Shown here in pieces: positions 35,795 through 47,190 of a stretch of DNA of 64,000 bases. The notes under the pieces are model-generated. The model had not been told where the DNA came from. It made no database searches and saw nothing but the letters and a program-made list of their open reading frames with translations. A program made the position numbers and the translations under genes. The stretch covers positions 4,130,376 through 4,194,375 of the forward strand of contig NC_045133.1 in the NCBI RefSeq assembly GCF_007655135.1, given 5' to 3'. The stretch comes from Punica granatum. Lineage: Eukaryota; Streptophyta; Magnoliopsida; Myrtales; Lythraceae. Numbering within the stretch: position 1 is the stretch's first letter; each line of letters starts with the position of its first letter.

Positions 35795-37111
35795 CTATTC
35801 TTTCCACACTGGAATGATGCCCTGTGCAGCCAAACGCTTCTCGACCCAGAAGATGACAAGATTTGCAGTGATCTTCTTCTCATCGACGAGAAATGGCTCC
35901 ACTGTGCTTGCTCCTGAGCCGTAGGATGACAGAGAAAATCCTTTCGGGCCTGAAACGAACAGATAGAAATCGAATTTAGTCGATGATAATATTTCCTGAA
36001 AATTCTGAAAGGAACTTGTGTTCTTGATGCAAATGTAACAACATCCAAACTGCAGGGAAGATGGTTTGGCAAGTAGCTTTCTCGAGAATCAAGTAACATT
36101 TAATCTAAACATCTTCGATCTCTGAAACCATTTCAACTGAGTAAGTTTTGGTTTAATACCTGTGAGGTCGCCATTTGGGAAGAAAGCCCAGAACGAGTGT
36201 GGGTTTCCCTTCTTTAAGAAAGAGCCCTCCAACTGCAATTGCAAATCAATCAAACATGGACCAACCATGAGCTAACGGATTTTTCTTTTTCTGCTAGAAG
36301 ATACATATTTCGTGTTAAATTTCCAAAGAACTATATTGGACTGACCCTATTATCTTGGAAGGTTAGCTCGATCTCCGAGAGATCCTCCTGAGCTTGGAGG
36401 ATTTCTTTAAGCTGCGGGATCACTTCCTCCTCCATCAGCAGAGGCAGCGGCTTTACGGGGGCCTTTGCGGGCCTCTTGGGCTTTGCTGCAGCTTCTTTTG
36501 GTGCTGCCTTGGCCTCTTTTGTCTCTGCGGATGCTGTCAAATGAAACAACTGGCTTGTTATCTTCCCGCGAGATTTTCCTTTTCCTTTCGTATGTTAGAG
36601 CACAAAGACAAGACCTTCCCGCTCAAGTGGGAAAAGATTCTTCTCTTGTGCAGTTGCTGTCTTACTAATAAAGGGAGTCCGTTTTCTATGACCAAAGATA
36701 ACCAAGTTACCCGTCTCGCTAGTAGCCACAGTAGTAGTCGGTGTTGCAGCTGCAGATGATTCCTGAACAGCAGAGCAGGCAACGATCCTGCGAGAAGCTC
36801 CTAATCGAGACCCAACCTGCTTGAGAGAGATAAAAGTTGAACTCAATGTCAGAACATATAGCTCATTGCCCGAGCTTAGCACGAAGGGGGTGCTCTCTGT
36901 GGTGCAACCACGACATGAGTCTGACTTCGGACCAGTGAGTAGAAAACTATGGAATGCTAGGGAAGTTTCGTAGGAAGAGATGGAGAGACGTATAACATAC
37001 CGTGGACAGGGTGGAGGGAGACTGAGTAATCTTGTTCGATTGAGAGGCGTGGTACGAAGAGGAGGACAGGAAGCTCGGGACTCCAACCGCTTGTCCCCCG
37101 AGGATAGCCAT
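35795..37111 (-). CDS. NDHV: Chloroplast DUF2996 protein, NdhV-like, 5 exons
   Basis: DUF2996 includes NdhV, a stromal subunit that stabilises the chloroplast NDH complex in cyclic electron flow. Minus-strand exons are 37111-37001, 36816-36711, 36533-36346, 36232-36160 and 35949-35795. They join in phase to 210 residues. The N-terminus (about 1-60) is Ser/Thr/Ala-rich with few acidic residues, like a transit peptide, and then RRIVACSA suggests a cleavage region. An Ala/Lys/Pro-rich linker (KEAAAKPKRPAKAP) follows. The conserved domain starts at PLPLLMEEEVIPQLKEIL and includes GSFLKKGNPHSFWAFFPNGDLTG and GASTVEPFLVDEK, ending IFWVEKRLAAQGIIPVWKE. A second plant DUF2996 gene exists, so NdhV identity rests on length and is moderate. 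All introns are GT-AG. Confidence 0.75.
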
Positions 37112-37831
37112 TCTTTCTGCAGTTGGCAGATCAGTTCACAGCTTTCTTTGTCAATTCGATCAGTTCCAGAAGCCCATTCGAATCCCGAGTAGCCCTCCTC
37201 CGGTTATCGAACAAAGCAGAAATGGAGAAGGGAAAGGAAAGCAACAAGGAAGTTGTTCTTCTGAGGCTGAAAGGATGAAGAGAAGAGCCAAAGGGACTTC
37301 TGATCCACAAGTGAGGCCAGAGCAATTTCTGCCACTGAATTTCCCATGTCTGTCTGCATTGAGAGACAGGCATTGGTGTCTGTCTTGATGTTGTCAAAAC
37401 TTAGAATTTTGTTGGCTAAGATAGTTTGTAGGTGGCATTGGCATATGTGGTCTGGGCTCTGATAATATGTTTTGGGCCCTTTGACCCATTCGGTTTTTTT
37501 CCCCCCTTAATTACAAGAGAGTCCCACGTCCGTGTTTTTCGTTACAAAGAAACGTTTAAAATATCATCTGATAACATTTTTGATAGTTATGACACAGCTT
37601 CCCTAGGCCAACAGATCTGATTTTGGCAATTGGCACTGGAAAAGTAAAAGCTCGATTATGGAAGTGGGGTCGATCAAGGGCAAGAATTTCTGCTCTTTCA
37701 AGATTTTTCAATAATTAATTCTGACGACAAAGAGTATCTGCAAATACGAGCAATCGATCTCGACAAAGAAGAATGTCAATTGATACAGCGTTATGAGGCT
37801 ACTTCTCAATCTCGACTTGACCTCATTAACT
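37112..37831. other. Intergenic region
   Basis: Probable promoter of the DUF2996 gene on the left and 3' UTR of the MUTYH gene on the right. No gene is supported. Confidence 0.4.
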
Positions 37832-40800
37832 TCATTTCTTCTGCTTTTGTTGAGAAAGATTGCTCTGCTTGAACTTCTGAACCATAGAGTACACCTGCGA
37901 GGGGATTTGCAGTTCCATCTCGAGTCACTTGCCAAGTCGAGAAAAAAGTTTCCATGCTAAATCTTGAACAAACGAAATAGATTGGAATCATGTAGACTGT
38001 ATGGTGGAGCGGACAAGTGCTTACCTTTCTTACACTAGATGTCAATCCCATGCTCGAAACGGCCTTGCAATCTACAAGCTTCCATTTCGCGTTTTCCTTG
38101 CTGTGCTTCCTCAAGAGCCTCATCTCATCTTCAAAAAAGATGGCGGAGAAAACAATCAGACTTAATGCAAAGGCCTACGGTTCAGAGGAAGACTGATGTC
38201 AATGGATATTCATATCATCATGAACAAGGACAACTAAGATACAAAGACTAGTATGGTCAGTGGAACAGACATTTCTAAGTGTAAATAGATGCAAAACGGG
38301 ATGAGTTTAGTGAGAAGTGATAAGAGGAGCCTCACCATCAAGATGCACCACCAACAATTCCGCACAAATCTTAAGACGAATATGAGTGAAGATATGGACG
38401 AATTCTCCAACATCTTCCCTCAGAATGATGTTGCACTTTCTCAGGTCGAGTCCAAATGACTGTTTCAGAAACCCATCAACCTCTCTTCTCCTCACCGAAG
38501 AATCAGCTTCTTGATCCACCTCAACTGAAGGGAACTCCCAGAGACCAGCAAGCAAGCCCTCGTTGGGCCTCTTAACAAGAAGGAATTCACTTTCTTGGGT
38601 TCCTCTCAAGATCTCCACAACACAAACAGCAGAAAAGTTGTGCCTTTGTTTGGTCTTTACAACCTTGACTGGGTAATCTGTGACTGCCACTGAAGTATCC
38701 TTCTCACAAATGGCATATGCCCGACATTGGGATGAAATAGAACACAAAGAACAGGTGGGATTCAAAGGGGTGCATACAGTAGCACCAAGTTCCATAAGAG
38801 ACTGGTTGAAATCTCCGGGGCGGGAATTATCAACTAGTTGGCCTGCAAGTTTCCTAGTCGGGAATTAATAATGAAAAATCTAACCTAGAAAGGAAAGTGA
38901 AAGTGGCATCATGGCTAAATTTACATCGACTTATTCGATATATTCTCAGACAGAATTCTATGCGGAGGAGAATAAAAGTGCATTTGCATTAACATGTCCA
39001 ATCACAAATACTAAGAGCACATCTCCACAAATCTGCTCGTTTATTTTTAATTTCACATAAGGAAGTATTTCCATTTTACATTAGTTGCTTCTTGGAAGAC
39101 GAAGAATAAGCAGAAAACCATATCAGACTGCAATTTAGAAGATGAGTTGAATCATAAAGTATCCATTAAGGTGCAACTTTCTTCCTTAATAAAGAATTGT
39201 TCACAGCTCTTCAAATTCAAAATCGAATGTACTGGTGGCTAGATAATTTTCTTTTGAATATGGTAAATTGAAGGGATTGAGACTTATGTACTCACCAAAA
39301 GTTCTTGATGGTAGTCGAGTCTTTTGGGTTTGTTGATATAGCCTTTAGTCGAGCAAGTACCCTAATTACGTTTCCATCGACAGCAGGTACCACCTACAGT
39401 ATTAAAATTCTTGTTTTGGCCCCCGCATCTGAATTAATAACGATAGGTTGCAAAATGATGTCGCACCTCTTTGAATGCTATGGAGGCAATAGCACCAGCT
39501 GTATATTCTCCAATTCCTGGAACCTTACGCAGTTGTGCAACTGTTCTTGGGAACCCTTCTTCTCCAGCAACAATCATCTTTGCTCCCTGATAACATATGC
39601 ACAAAGGTATGTGCCTGAGGCCTACAGGGAAGAGAAGAAAGAGGATGGACTTGCAACTTGAAATCATTTTTAAGAAAATGAAGGAAGAGAGATGATAAGA
39701 CATCGGCAGATGTAACACTCACCTCCAACAGGAAACGTGCACGTCTATAGTAGCCCAGACCAGCCCACATCTCGTTCACCTCCTGCAGGCAAATGATAGT
39801 TAGTAGCTGTCGACCTAAGAAACACACTTACATCCATCCTCTCTTAAATGAAACAGCACAGAAACCGAGCCATATACATGTATGAACGCTGATTCGATGA
39901 GAAGCTCTTCAATAGAGTAGCATAAGTTCAAAGAATCAAAAGAAAGACCGACTCCATGGAAATGAAATAATTGTCCTTGATATGGGTATAATGAGGCCGA
40001 GTACTAATAGCCTCGAGCTTGGAACTTGACCTGAACTCGATTATCAGGTCATCTCCTTCTAGGTTCGAGCCACACTTAACCTCATACTCAACAAGCTTGA
40101 CACGGGCTCAAATTGCTTTGATGACCACAGCGCAGGCCAAACTCGAGCCACGGATAAGTTTAGCTCTACTCAAGCATAGTTCGAAGACTAAAATATCCCA
40201 CAATGCCGTACTTCGCGGTCTAAATAATCTGAGGATTGAGATACAAGAGAAGGCAGAGTGCAGCTCGCCAACTGCTTGATGCAGTCGACCCAAGAACAGC
40301 TCGCGTCGACATTCGAAGCCTATACCAAGCACAGCCACTTGAAAAAAATTGAATCTTTACCCTAAAAAGAAAGAGAATCAATCAGTAACCTCGAGGGAAG
40401 CGGATGCGAGGTGGTGGACGGAAGGCCATTTGAGCATCCACCGGTTGTAATACTCGATCACCGTCTGAACCCTCGTCTGCTGTAGCATCACCTCCGACAC
40501 CCAAACCCCATATGCCCTCCTCTCTTCTTCGTCATGGTCGTCATCTTCTCCTCCTCCATCGGAATCACATTCCTTCCTCCTCCATGGAAGGTCCCTGCAA
40601 TTGACGTCGTACCACTCCAGAAGGGAACCCCGGATGCTGCTGACTTCTCCGCCGGTGAACGGTAACAAGTCCTCGATGTCTTTGACTTGCGGCGCCGTTC
40701 GGCCATTTCCAGCTGCTGCCGCTCCCCCTCGCTTTCTCTTGCCCGTTTGCGGGTTGTTCTTTGTGGGTTGTTTCTTCTGCGGCTTCATGGAGCTGATGAG

Positions 40801-40848
40801 AGGAAGAAAACTGATTCTCAATGGAGAAAGCAGCAATGGACCGTTCAT
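37832..40848 (-). CDS. MYH: Adenine DNA glycosylase MUTYH (MutY homolog), 7 exons
   Basis: A nuclear/organellar base-excision repair enzyme that removes adenine mispaired with 8-oxoguanine. Minus-strand exons are 40848-40390, 39782-39723, 39586-39467, 39393-39296, 38853-38336, 38128-38025 and 37894-37832, giving 473 residues. The basic N-terminus has a KRKR patch (37-40, possible nuclear signal). The catalytic glutamate is in SEVMLQQT (Glu119). The helix-hairpin-helix is PGIGEYTAG (196-204), with catalytic Asp219 in VDGNV. The [4Fe-4S] loop is C273-X6-C280-X2-C283-X5-C289. A NUDIX-like 8-oxoG recognition domain follows ([20 protein letters not shown]) and the tail ends [20 protein letters not shown]. 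An alternative start at 40788 (MKPQKKQ) is equally plausible. All splice sites are GT-AG. Confidence 0.95.
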
Positions 40849-40900
40849 TCACATCGTTTGAAGGAGAACAGACAGGGAAGACTAAGAAGAGAGAGGATCG

Positions 40901-41058
40901 TTTTCGCGGCGGACGTTCAATTTCAAAGTCCACCGGCCCGCCTCCGGGGCGGCGGCGTTTTTAGCCACCAGTCCGGCTAATTCCGGCCCAATAGGCCCAA
41001 AGTCAAGTGAAAGGGAAGAGCTTCGGGTGTTTAACGTACATGATTATCCGAGTTAAAG
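40901..41058. repeat. MUTYH 5' flank segment, duplicated at 43361-43515
   Basis: This segment lies 53-210 bp upstream of the MUTYH start. It shares GTTCAATTTCAAA, TTTTAGCCAC, GGCCCAATAGGCCCAA and GTCAAG with 43361-43515 in the same order and orientation. GGCCCAATAGGCCC contains GGCCCA (telo-box/TCP-like site II) elements typical of housekeeping promoters, so this may be a duplicated core promoter. Confidence 0.75.
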
Positions 41059-41499
41059 TTCACCGGCCGAGCACCTGCAACCCGGAGGATTTTGGCCTGA
41101 TCGGCCTAAAGTCGAGTCTATCGTTTAGCGTAAGCAATTATCTTAGTTCAATCTCAGTTCGGGAGAGGGAGTTTGATTCTTGTTATTTAAGCCATTTTTC
41201 GTCGGCTCCAGCACCGAACCTCGGATGAAACCGTTGCTGCTCACCATCCCTACCCCCTTTGTCATGGGCGCAAAAGAGTCATTTTTTTATCACGGAAGTT
41301 ATTTCAAACTCCAGCGTGGTTTTCCGGAAACATGGGCACATCGGATTGCACATTTTATCATTTGGAAAACGAAGACATTGAGCTTGTTTTCGATATGTAT
41401 CAGAGACGAGACGACGATGAGTGAAACATTTCTCTATGGTTCGCTTCATTCTCAAGAGGCCAAAAATTGGTATAAGTAAAACTACAATGAGCAAAAGCA
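41059..41499. other. Spacer between MUTYH and the DUF1279 pseudogene
   Basis: No gene is supported. The sequence right of 41300 may be the former 3' UTR of the DUF1279 copy. Confidence 0.35.
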
Positions 41500-42325
41500 T
41501 TAGCGGAATTTTCCCCATCTTGAGAGGATGGGCAATCCGATGATCGTGGGACAGGTCGATGCCACAATGGCGACAACCGGTGCAAAGGCATTTCAGTCCT
41601 CTGTCGATTACAGAAACCAGGCCAGCTGCTCCAGCCACTCGGAATGACCTCATGACGTTGTTCCCCGACCACATCAGAATAACAATCTGCAGTAACACGA
41701 GAATAAGACCTTTCATGACAAAAGATGAAAGAAACTGGCTTTCCAATTTCCATAACATGTGATGTGAGTGCAAGGATCCAACTGCTAAAATCAAAGCCGA
41801 ACAGCTTTCCCGAGACATGAGCTCCTAGCTATTACAGCACTTGAGATCTAGATCGAACTAGATTTGCCTAACCGAATAAGCGAACCAGACCAATCCCATC
41901 AAAAAGTATAGAGTTAGCTAGCTACTATGGCGGACAAAGACACACGATAATGTACAATTATAACTAATTTCATTATCGGAATAGAAGGACCATTTTGCGA
42001 TTGCACGGTTCAAGTTCGAACATGCTAGCAAAGGAGACAACTGACGCTGACGACCTCTTAGTTACTACTACATGGAGCTGATGGCATGCAAGTTAATAGC
42101 TGAATGAAAAGAAAAGCTTTCCCCTAATAGCGCCTGGAGATTAGCAGCAGGGTTCTTCCCTGTACTCTTCTCGTATCCAGAAAAGCGCGAGTATGAAGAA
42201 AGAAGTGTACATGACCCCATCAAATAGGCCGTGAGCAAGCACCGCCGCAAGTCCAAACTTCGCTAGCTTCGCACTCATTTCAGCCGAGTTAGCCCGAGGA
42301 GAACAATAAGAGAAATTACCTATGT
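41500..42325 (-). pseudogene. Decayed DUF1279 (FAM210-like) gene fragment
   Basis: Plant DUF1279 proteins are small organelle membrane proteins of unknown function. Minus-strand remnants are in order: SAEMSAKLAKFGLAAVLAHGLFDGVMYTSFFIL (about 42293-42185), GYEKSTGKNPAANLQALLG (about 42178-42122), IVILMWSGNNV with FRVAGAA and VIDRGLK (about 41692-41600), and a hydrophobic tail VVAIVAS to ILSRWGKFR ending at 41500. One extra base at about 42179 and another shift near 41585 break the frame. The donor after ALLG reads GGGGAAAG and lacks GT. No transit peptide exon is seen upstream, so the copy is also 5' truncated. A functional version would have been nuclear-encoded and organelle-targeted. Confidence 0.75.
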
Positions 42326-42559
42326 ACATATCTCACTCGAACTGTTATCTGATGAAATTGCTGAGACCGTAGAGCCGCTGAAGTAACTCGGCAAGTATCT
42401 GAAGACTGTATAAAAGTCGATGCACCTTTCTTGCAGCTTTCGTAGTGTTAATAAATGGTCAGAGCATTTTCGTTAAAATCATACCATCCCGACTTCCTTC
42501 GCCAAATTAATATTACGAAATCCGGATTTCCTAGAACTAAACTGCAATCCACAACAAGG

Positions 42560-42767
42560 CATGAGAAATAAGTCAAGGGATTTGGCCTAGTGGTTAAGGA
42601 GGAGTTCCGGTATCCATTTGATCCCGGGTTTGAAACCCCTTGGAGCTATGGGAGCGCATTTGGCATAATTACCTGCTCCGTGCGTCGCTGGGGGTTCACG
42701 GAACCCAGAGAATTAGTCGGGCAAAGCCTAAACACATCGGGTTAGCAAAAAAAAATCATGAGAAATA
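42560..42767 (+). mobile_element. tRNA-derived SINE with 11-bp target-site duplication
   Basis: The 186-bp element (42571-42756) has an RNA polymerase III A box TGGCCTAGTGG (42583-42593) and a B box GGTTTGAAACC (42627-42637). These are spaced as in tRNA-derived SINEs, and a short A-rich tail follows. The flanks carry CATGAGAAATA at 42560-42570 and again at 42757-42767, an exact 11-bp duplication as left by LINE-mediated insertion. The body ends with GGGTTAGC before the A tail. The parent family is not identified. Confidence 0.92.
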
Positions 42768-42854
42768 GAGATGGATTGTAGAGGGCCGACCTTTCATTTG
42801 CACCAAAATGCCCTGGCTTGTTGGCTCTGCCACAGAACAACAGTCAGTTCGAGG

Positions 42855-43095
42855 GGGTGAAAACAGGTGGGTTTTTCAAGATATTCCGGTCTCCGTTTAG
42901 TTCGGACGGTCTTTTTACCTTAAAACTATTTGGTAGAATAAAAAACCGCCCGTCCATGGTTTCGGTTTTCGGGGACCGAAGGTCAAAAAATTATGAGACA
43001 ATTTGAAAAACTTTTGGAAACGGTTGAGAATTGCGGAAAAAAAAAGATGGACATTTTTCTTAATTATTTTTTCCACACAAATTAATTAAGATGCA
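42855..43095. repeat. Dispersed repeat copy 1 (related to 54119-54400)
   Basis: Shares GTGAAAACAGGT, CGGTCTCCGTTTAGTT, a GGGACC-x-AA-G block, GACATTTTTCTT and TTTTTCCACACAAAT in the same order with 54119-54400, with many gaps. No coding frame or terminal repeats are visible, so it is unclassified. Confidence 0.75.
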
Positions 43096-43360
43096 TAATA
43101 ATAGTAAGACATAATTATTTCTCAAAAAATTGAATAATATATCTATGATTTTAGTTAAAATATATAAAAAAAAATATTATTACATATATGAATTTTCAAG
43201 TGGTTACGTTCCGGGTACTTTCGGGTTTTTCGGTCGGTCCCCTTTTCTTCGGGTGGATTTTCGTGCCCACGAAAGCGAACGGTAAAGTCTTTTAATTAAG
43301 TTCTTCGGATTTGGCTTTTATTGTTTGGGTAGTTTCGCTTTTTTTTTTTTGAATTTTCTG

Positions 43361-43515
43361 TTTTTCGTGGCGTCGTTCAATTTCAAATTTTACTGGCCTC
43401 CTTTGGCACGGCAGTACTTTTAGCCACACTAAATGACGGCCCAATAGGCCCAACGTCAAGGGAAGGGGAAGAGGCTCCGATTGTGCGTAAACGATTATAT
43501 ATATACGAGTTAAAA
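43361..43515. repeat. Second copy of the MUTYH 5' flank
   Basis: Diverged direct copy of 40901-41058, 2.4 kb further along. It is not followed by a MUTYH coding copy. The two copies bracket the DUF1279 pseudogene, SINE and dispersed repeat. Confidence 0.75.
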
Positions 43516-44041
43516 AGGCCATAGGCTGGAGCCATTCCCGTCCGAGGCGAATTTTGCCTCAGAAGGTGCAAAAATCAAGTCGATTGTTCAGTGCATATGA
43601 CATGATTCTATGTGTTAATCTCTATAAGGTTCAGTCTCGTACATTGCATGAATGTGAAAAATTATCCAATTTAGGTAATTAATTACTTTTTACATTTAAT
43701 ACATGCGAAATGAAAAATCTCATTTAAAAGTATCTGACTTTCACATCCCTTTTAATGTAATCTACGTATCATATCTTGTCTCATATTTATAAAAGTGAAA
43801 AAGAGTTCGTCTCATTTTGCTTTTGCTGAATATCTTGTCTCATATTTAGTTCCTAAAATGCTCATACTATTACTATTGATAGTTGATTTTTGAATTTATA
43901 ACAGATATTAGATTAACATGATTCTAAATTCGCCACAATAATTACCTCATTTCCCTTCTTTTCTCTCACTTTTTTTTTCTCTCTTTTGCTTTTTCTCTCC
44001 CACATAACTAATGTCGTGTAAGACTTCCTTTTAAATATATA
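43516..44041. other. AT-rich spacer
   Basis: No gene is seen. It holds a short direct repeat of TATCTTGTCTCATATTTA near 43771 and 43832. Confidence 0.45.
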
Positions 44042-44405
44042 TCTATATATATAAAATGATAGTATAATTTTTTTCGTAATTCATATTATTATAAATTGAA
44101 AAGAAACTTTTTTATTGTCCCAAAAAACTCTTTAAAATTATGAGTATAACTTTTTTATTCCTATATTGTACTTCTCTCCCTCTGTCCTCCTTATGGAGTT
44201 ATGTGTCCCAACTTAATCCGTACTTTTCATTTTTTTCTCTTTTCATTTTTTAATCTTCAAATATAATAAACTTTCAAAAAAATTTGATACGGCTTGAAAA
44301 TATCTCAAATTTTCTATTTAATTATTTGAATATTATTTAAAAGAAACTTTTTTTATTGTCTATTTAATGTTAGTCTCATGTATAGCACAGACGTGCCGCC
44401 TCTAG
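44042..44405 (+). mobile_element. Possible small non-autonomous Helitron
   Basis: The 5' end TCTATATATATAAAATGAT follows a host A. The 3' end has a small GCAC/GTGC hairpin (44385-44396) and then CGCCTCTAG followed by a host T. A|TC...CTAG|T is the Helitron pattern. The stem is only 4 bp and there is no internal coding sequence, so confidence is low. Confidence 0.35.
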
Positions 44406-45774
44406 TTTATTATAATACATATTAACTTTTTATTACAAAAAAATCACATATATTTAATTACGTATAAAATATGAAAAAATGGACAGGATAACCCCATTAA
44501 CGGGGGTTTAATAAATTTCATACATAATATGGGCATTGACCTATATCCTCATAACATCGCACACCGACTAGGTTCTTGATGGGATTATTAGTTCAAAATT
44601 TGAAGATTGATATGTTGTGAGAGATGAATATAAAGCATGCAATTATTTGCCCGGGTTAGTTCATATTCCAGATTAGGTTATTGAATCCGTGCATTGCACG
44701 GATTTTATAAAAAAAATATTATAAGAATTTAAAGGTGAAGACACTAATTGCTATCATCTTATAATTTATATTAGTGCTATAGAAAAATTATTTTTATACT
44801 ATATGAGTTTATGGTAAATTTCAAACTCACGATGAAAAATATTAATTGAAGAGCTCAAGCAAATAATTCATGTAGAATACTTCCCATAAATAATCACAAT
44901 TATCAATCTAATTTCATCAAAAAAATCTAAAATAATTTTAAAATTCTTAGCTTTAATTAATGAAAAAATAATTTTTATAAAATCTATAAAAATTTATAGT
45001 TAGTATTAAGCTAATTTTTATTCTCAATAACATTTAATGTATTAAGTTTCATGAGTTTGAATATAAAATGTGTTCGATGTGAGATTTCTTGATTGAACTT
45101 TTATAAAGCTAACACTTATTCTTAAAATTTATTTTAAACTTGAAATAATTCACAGTTTCCTTAAAATTATGAATAATTATTTACTAATAAAATCCTTAAA
45201 ATTATGAAAATTTATTTACTTAAATAAAGATAAGTGATTAATTTATTTCTTTGGGCATACTTAATTCTTTATTTACAATAATAATTATTATTTAATTTCT
45301 AAATTGTATGTTAAGTTATTAATGCATTTACCATTGGATGTATTTATTTATTTGCAATAATAATAATTATTTAATTTCTATATTGCATATTAATTTGAAT
45401 AAGATGTTTTCCATTGGAGATATTTATTTCTGCATAATAATAATAATAACAATTGCCGTTGTTGTTATTGTTGTTATTATTAAGGATCTATGTTGCATAT
45501 TACATAAGTAATAGATTCAACTTTAATTTACAATAATATTTATTATTTAATTTCAATATGTATATCAATTTATTAAGATATTTATTAATTGGTATATTTA
45601 TTTTTCTTATTTGCAATAAAAATTAATATTTTATTTCTATTTATTAAGACATTACTATTTGCTATGCTCATTTTTTATGACAATAATTATTATTATGATT
45701 TAAAGTCTATACTGCATATTAGTTTATTAAACATTTACTATTCTACCCTTATTATTAGGGTGAATTCAACTATA
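44406..45774. other. AT-rich repeat-derived spacer
   Basis: No gene is seen. There is a 9-bp perfect hairpin AATCCGTGC/GCACGGATT at 44684-44704, of the type seen in transposon termini. An inverted AATAAT/ATTATT microsatellite with a TGCCG centre lies at about 45437-45482. Confidence 0.45.
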
Positions 45775-45859
45775 TTTATATATCGTAAATCTATGTACCC
45801 ATCTAATGTGAATAATCTATGTATCTTGCTTATATATCCAAAAAAGAAAAAAGTGTGTA

Positions 45860-47190
45860 TGACGACAAAACTTTTGTAAAAGCAAAAGTTTTTACCATGT
45901 TTTTGTAAAAGTAAAAGGAGAAACAAATAAAAACTAAAAATTAATTTTAAAAACCGTTGTCTACGTATCTGTATATCACATAATACGGCCAACTTTTTAT
46001 TTTTTATGGGAAAAAAGATATTTTGATGCAAAATACTTTATAGTTCATTCTAATGGGCGATCGATAGGCCAATAAAAGGTTTAAAGTGCAATCACTTTAA
46101 AAGTAATTTTATTATTCATACAAGTACATTGATTAAAACCATAAAAGATTTCACATGTCTTTCTAGTAAATTGCATGTATATTGAGAAAATAGTTGGAAC
46201 AAATTATTTGCATTTAAAGTATATTACATGGATTTTTAAGTATTTTTCCTTATGTTAGTAAATTATAAGGATATTGAGGAGATTTCACATAAATTTTTAA
46301 TAAAACACTTGAGCGTACATTATGCCATCATTTTTTTGTAAAGGTACGATAGAATTTCTCATGGGCCAAAGGCCAGGGTGGGTGTAATAGAGTTAGAATT
46401 ACATTTAGGTCCTTCAAGTTCTACAATTCTTCCAATTTCCCAACTTTATTAAAATATTCTTTTGGCCCATCTGATGCTGATTTAGGTGTATCTATTGTAA
46501 GGTTCTTTCAGCATGGTTCCATGTCATGCTAACATGATTTTCCCGTGTTGAATGCCTATGGGTCTTGCGGTCCACTATACATCCAATGATGAGGTGATTC
46601 CATGTCATGCTAATACAGTTTTTTCCGCGTTGAATGCGTGTGGGTCTCATAGTCTACTATACATCCAATGATGGGAAGACTCCGTGTCACCATGGTATAG
46701 AGTCATGTTAGAAAATACCCTAATATAAATCTATAAATAGATTCTGTTTCTACGGAAAAAAAAAGAAGAAGGATAGATTCTGTTTTCTTGGTAATCTCGC
46801 ATATAAACTGATGTCTTATGTAGCAAGCGAATTCCAATTTAGTCAAATAATTTTAACGCATCATGTTATTAGAATCTCTGACAATTCAGCTCCAAATTCT
46901 TAATATACCTTTTTTTTTATATATAATTCCTCTATTCTAGACTAAGATATAAGCAAAGAAATTCCTTCTTAGCTATAAGTAATCTTCTTAGAAGTTTTAT
47001 TGTTCTTTTCTAACTCTCAGATATTGAATGATCTCTAATAATTGATTAAGTTTGATTATTTTTCTTAGCATGATATCTAACTCGTTTACACTCGAGCAAT
47101 CTTCGGCGCAACTCTCTCTGTTTCAAAGATCGCTCTTCACAGGAAGCAACCAAACTAGAATCCATCTCGACGTCGATGTCGATTTCTGAA
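45860..47190. repeat. Copy A of a diverged duplication (partner 48455-49170)
   Basis: Matches 48455-49170 in order: GACAAAACTTTTGTAAAAGC, AAACCGTT, AAAAGATATTT with CTTTATA, GGGCCA, TTAGGTCCTTCAAGTTCTAC, CCCAACTT, and a late block around CTGATTATTTT. Copy A is longer because of an internal 81-bp tandem repeat and other insertions. It is non-coding and the element type is unknown. Confidence 0.65.
46519..46680. repeat. 81-bp tandem repeat, two copies
   Basis: CCATGTCATGCTAA starts at 46519 and again at 46600. CACTATACATCCAATGATG (with one substitution) ends both units. The repeat is absent from the related copy at 48455-49170. Confidence 0.8.

Noticed and set aside
40488..40980. Overlapping frames on both strands at the MUTYH 5' end
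   Set aside because: Only the frame containing SEVMLQQT and continuing through the splice chain is meaningful.
42571..42650. A functional tRNA gene
   Set aside because: The A and B boxes are tRNA-like, but the sequence does not fold into a full cloverleaf by eye and it is the head of a SINE with a target-site duplication.
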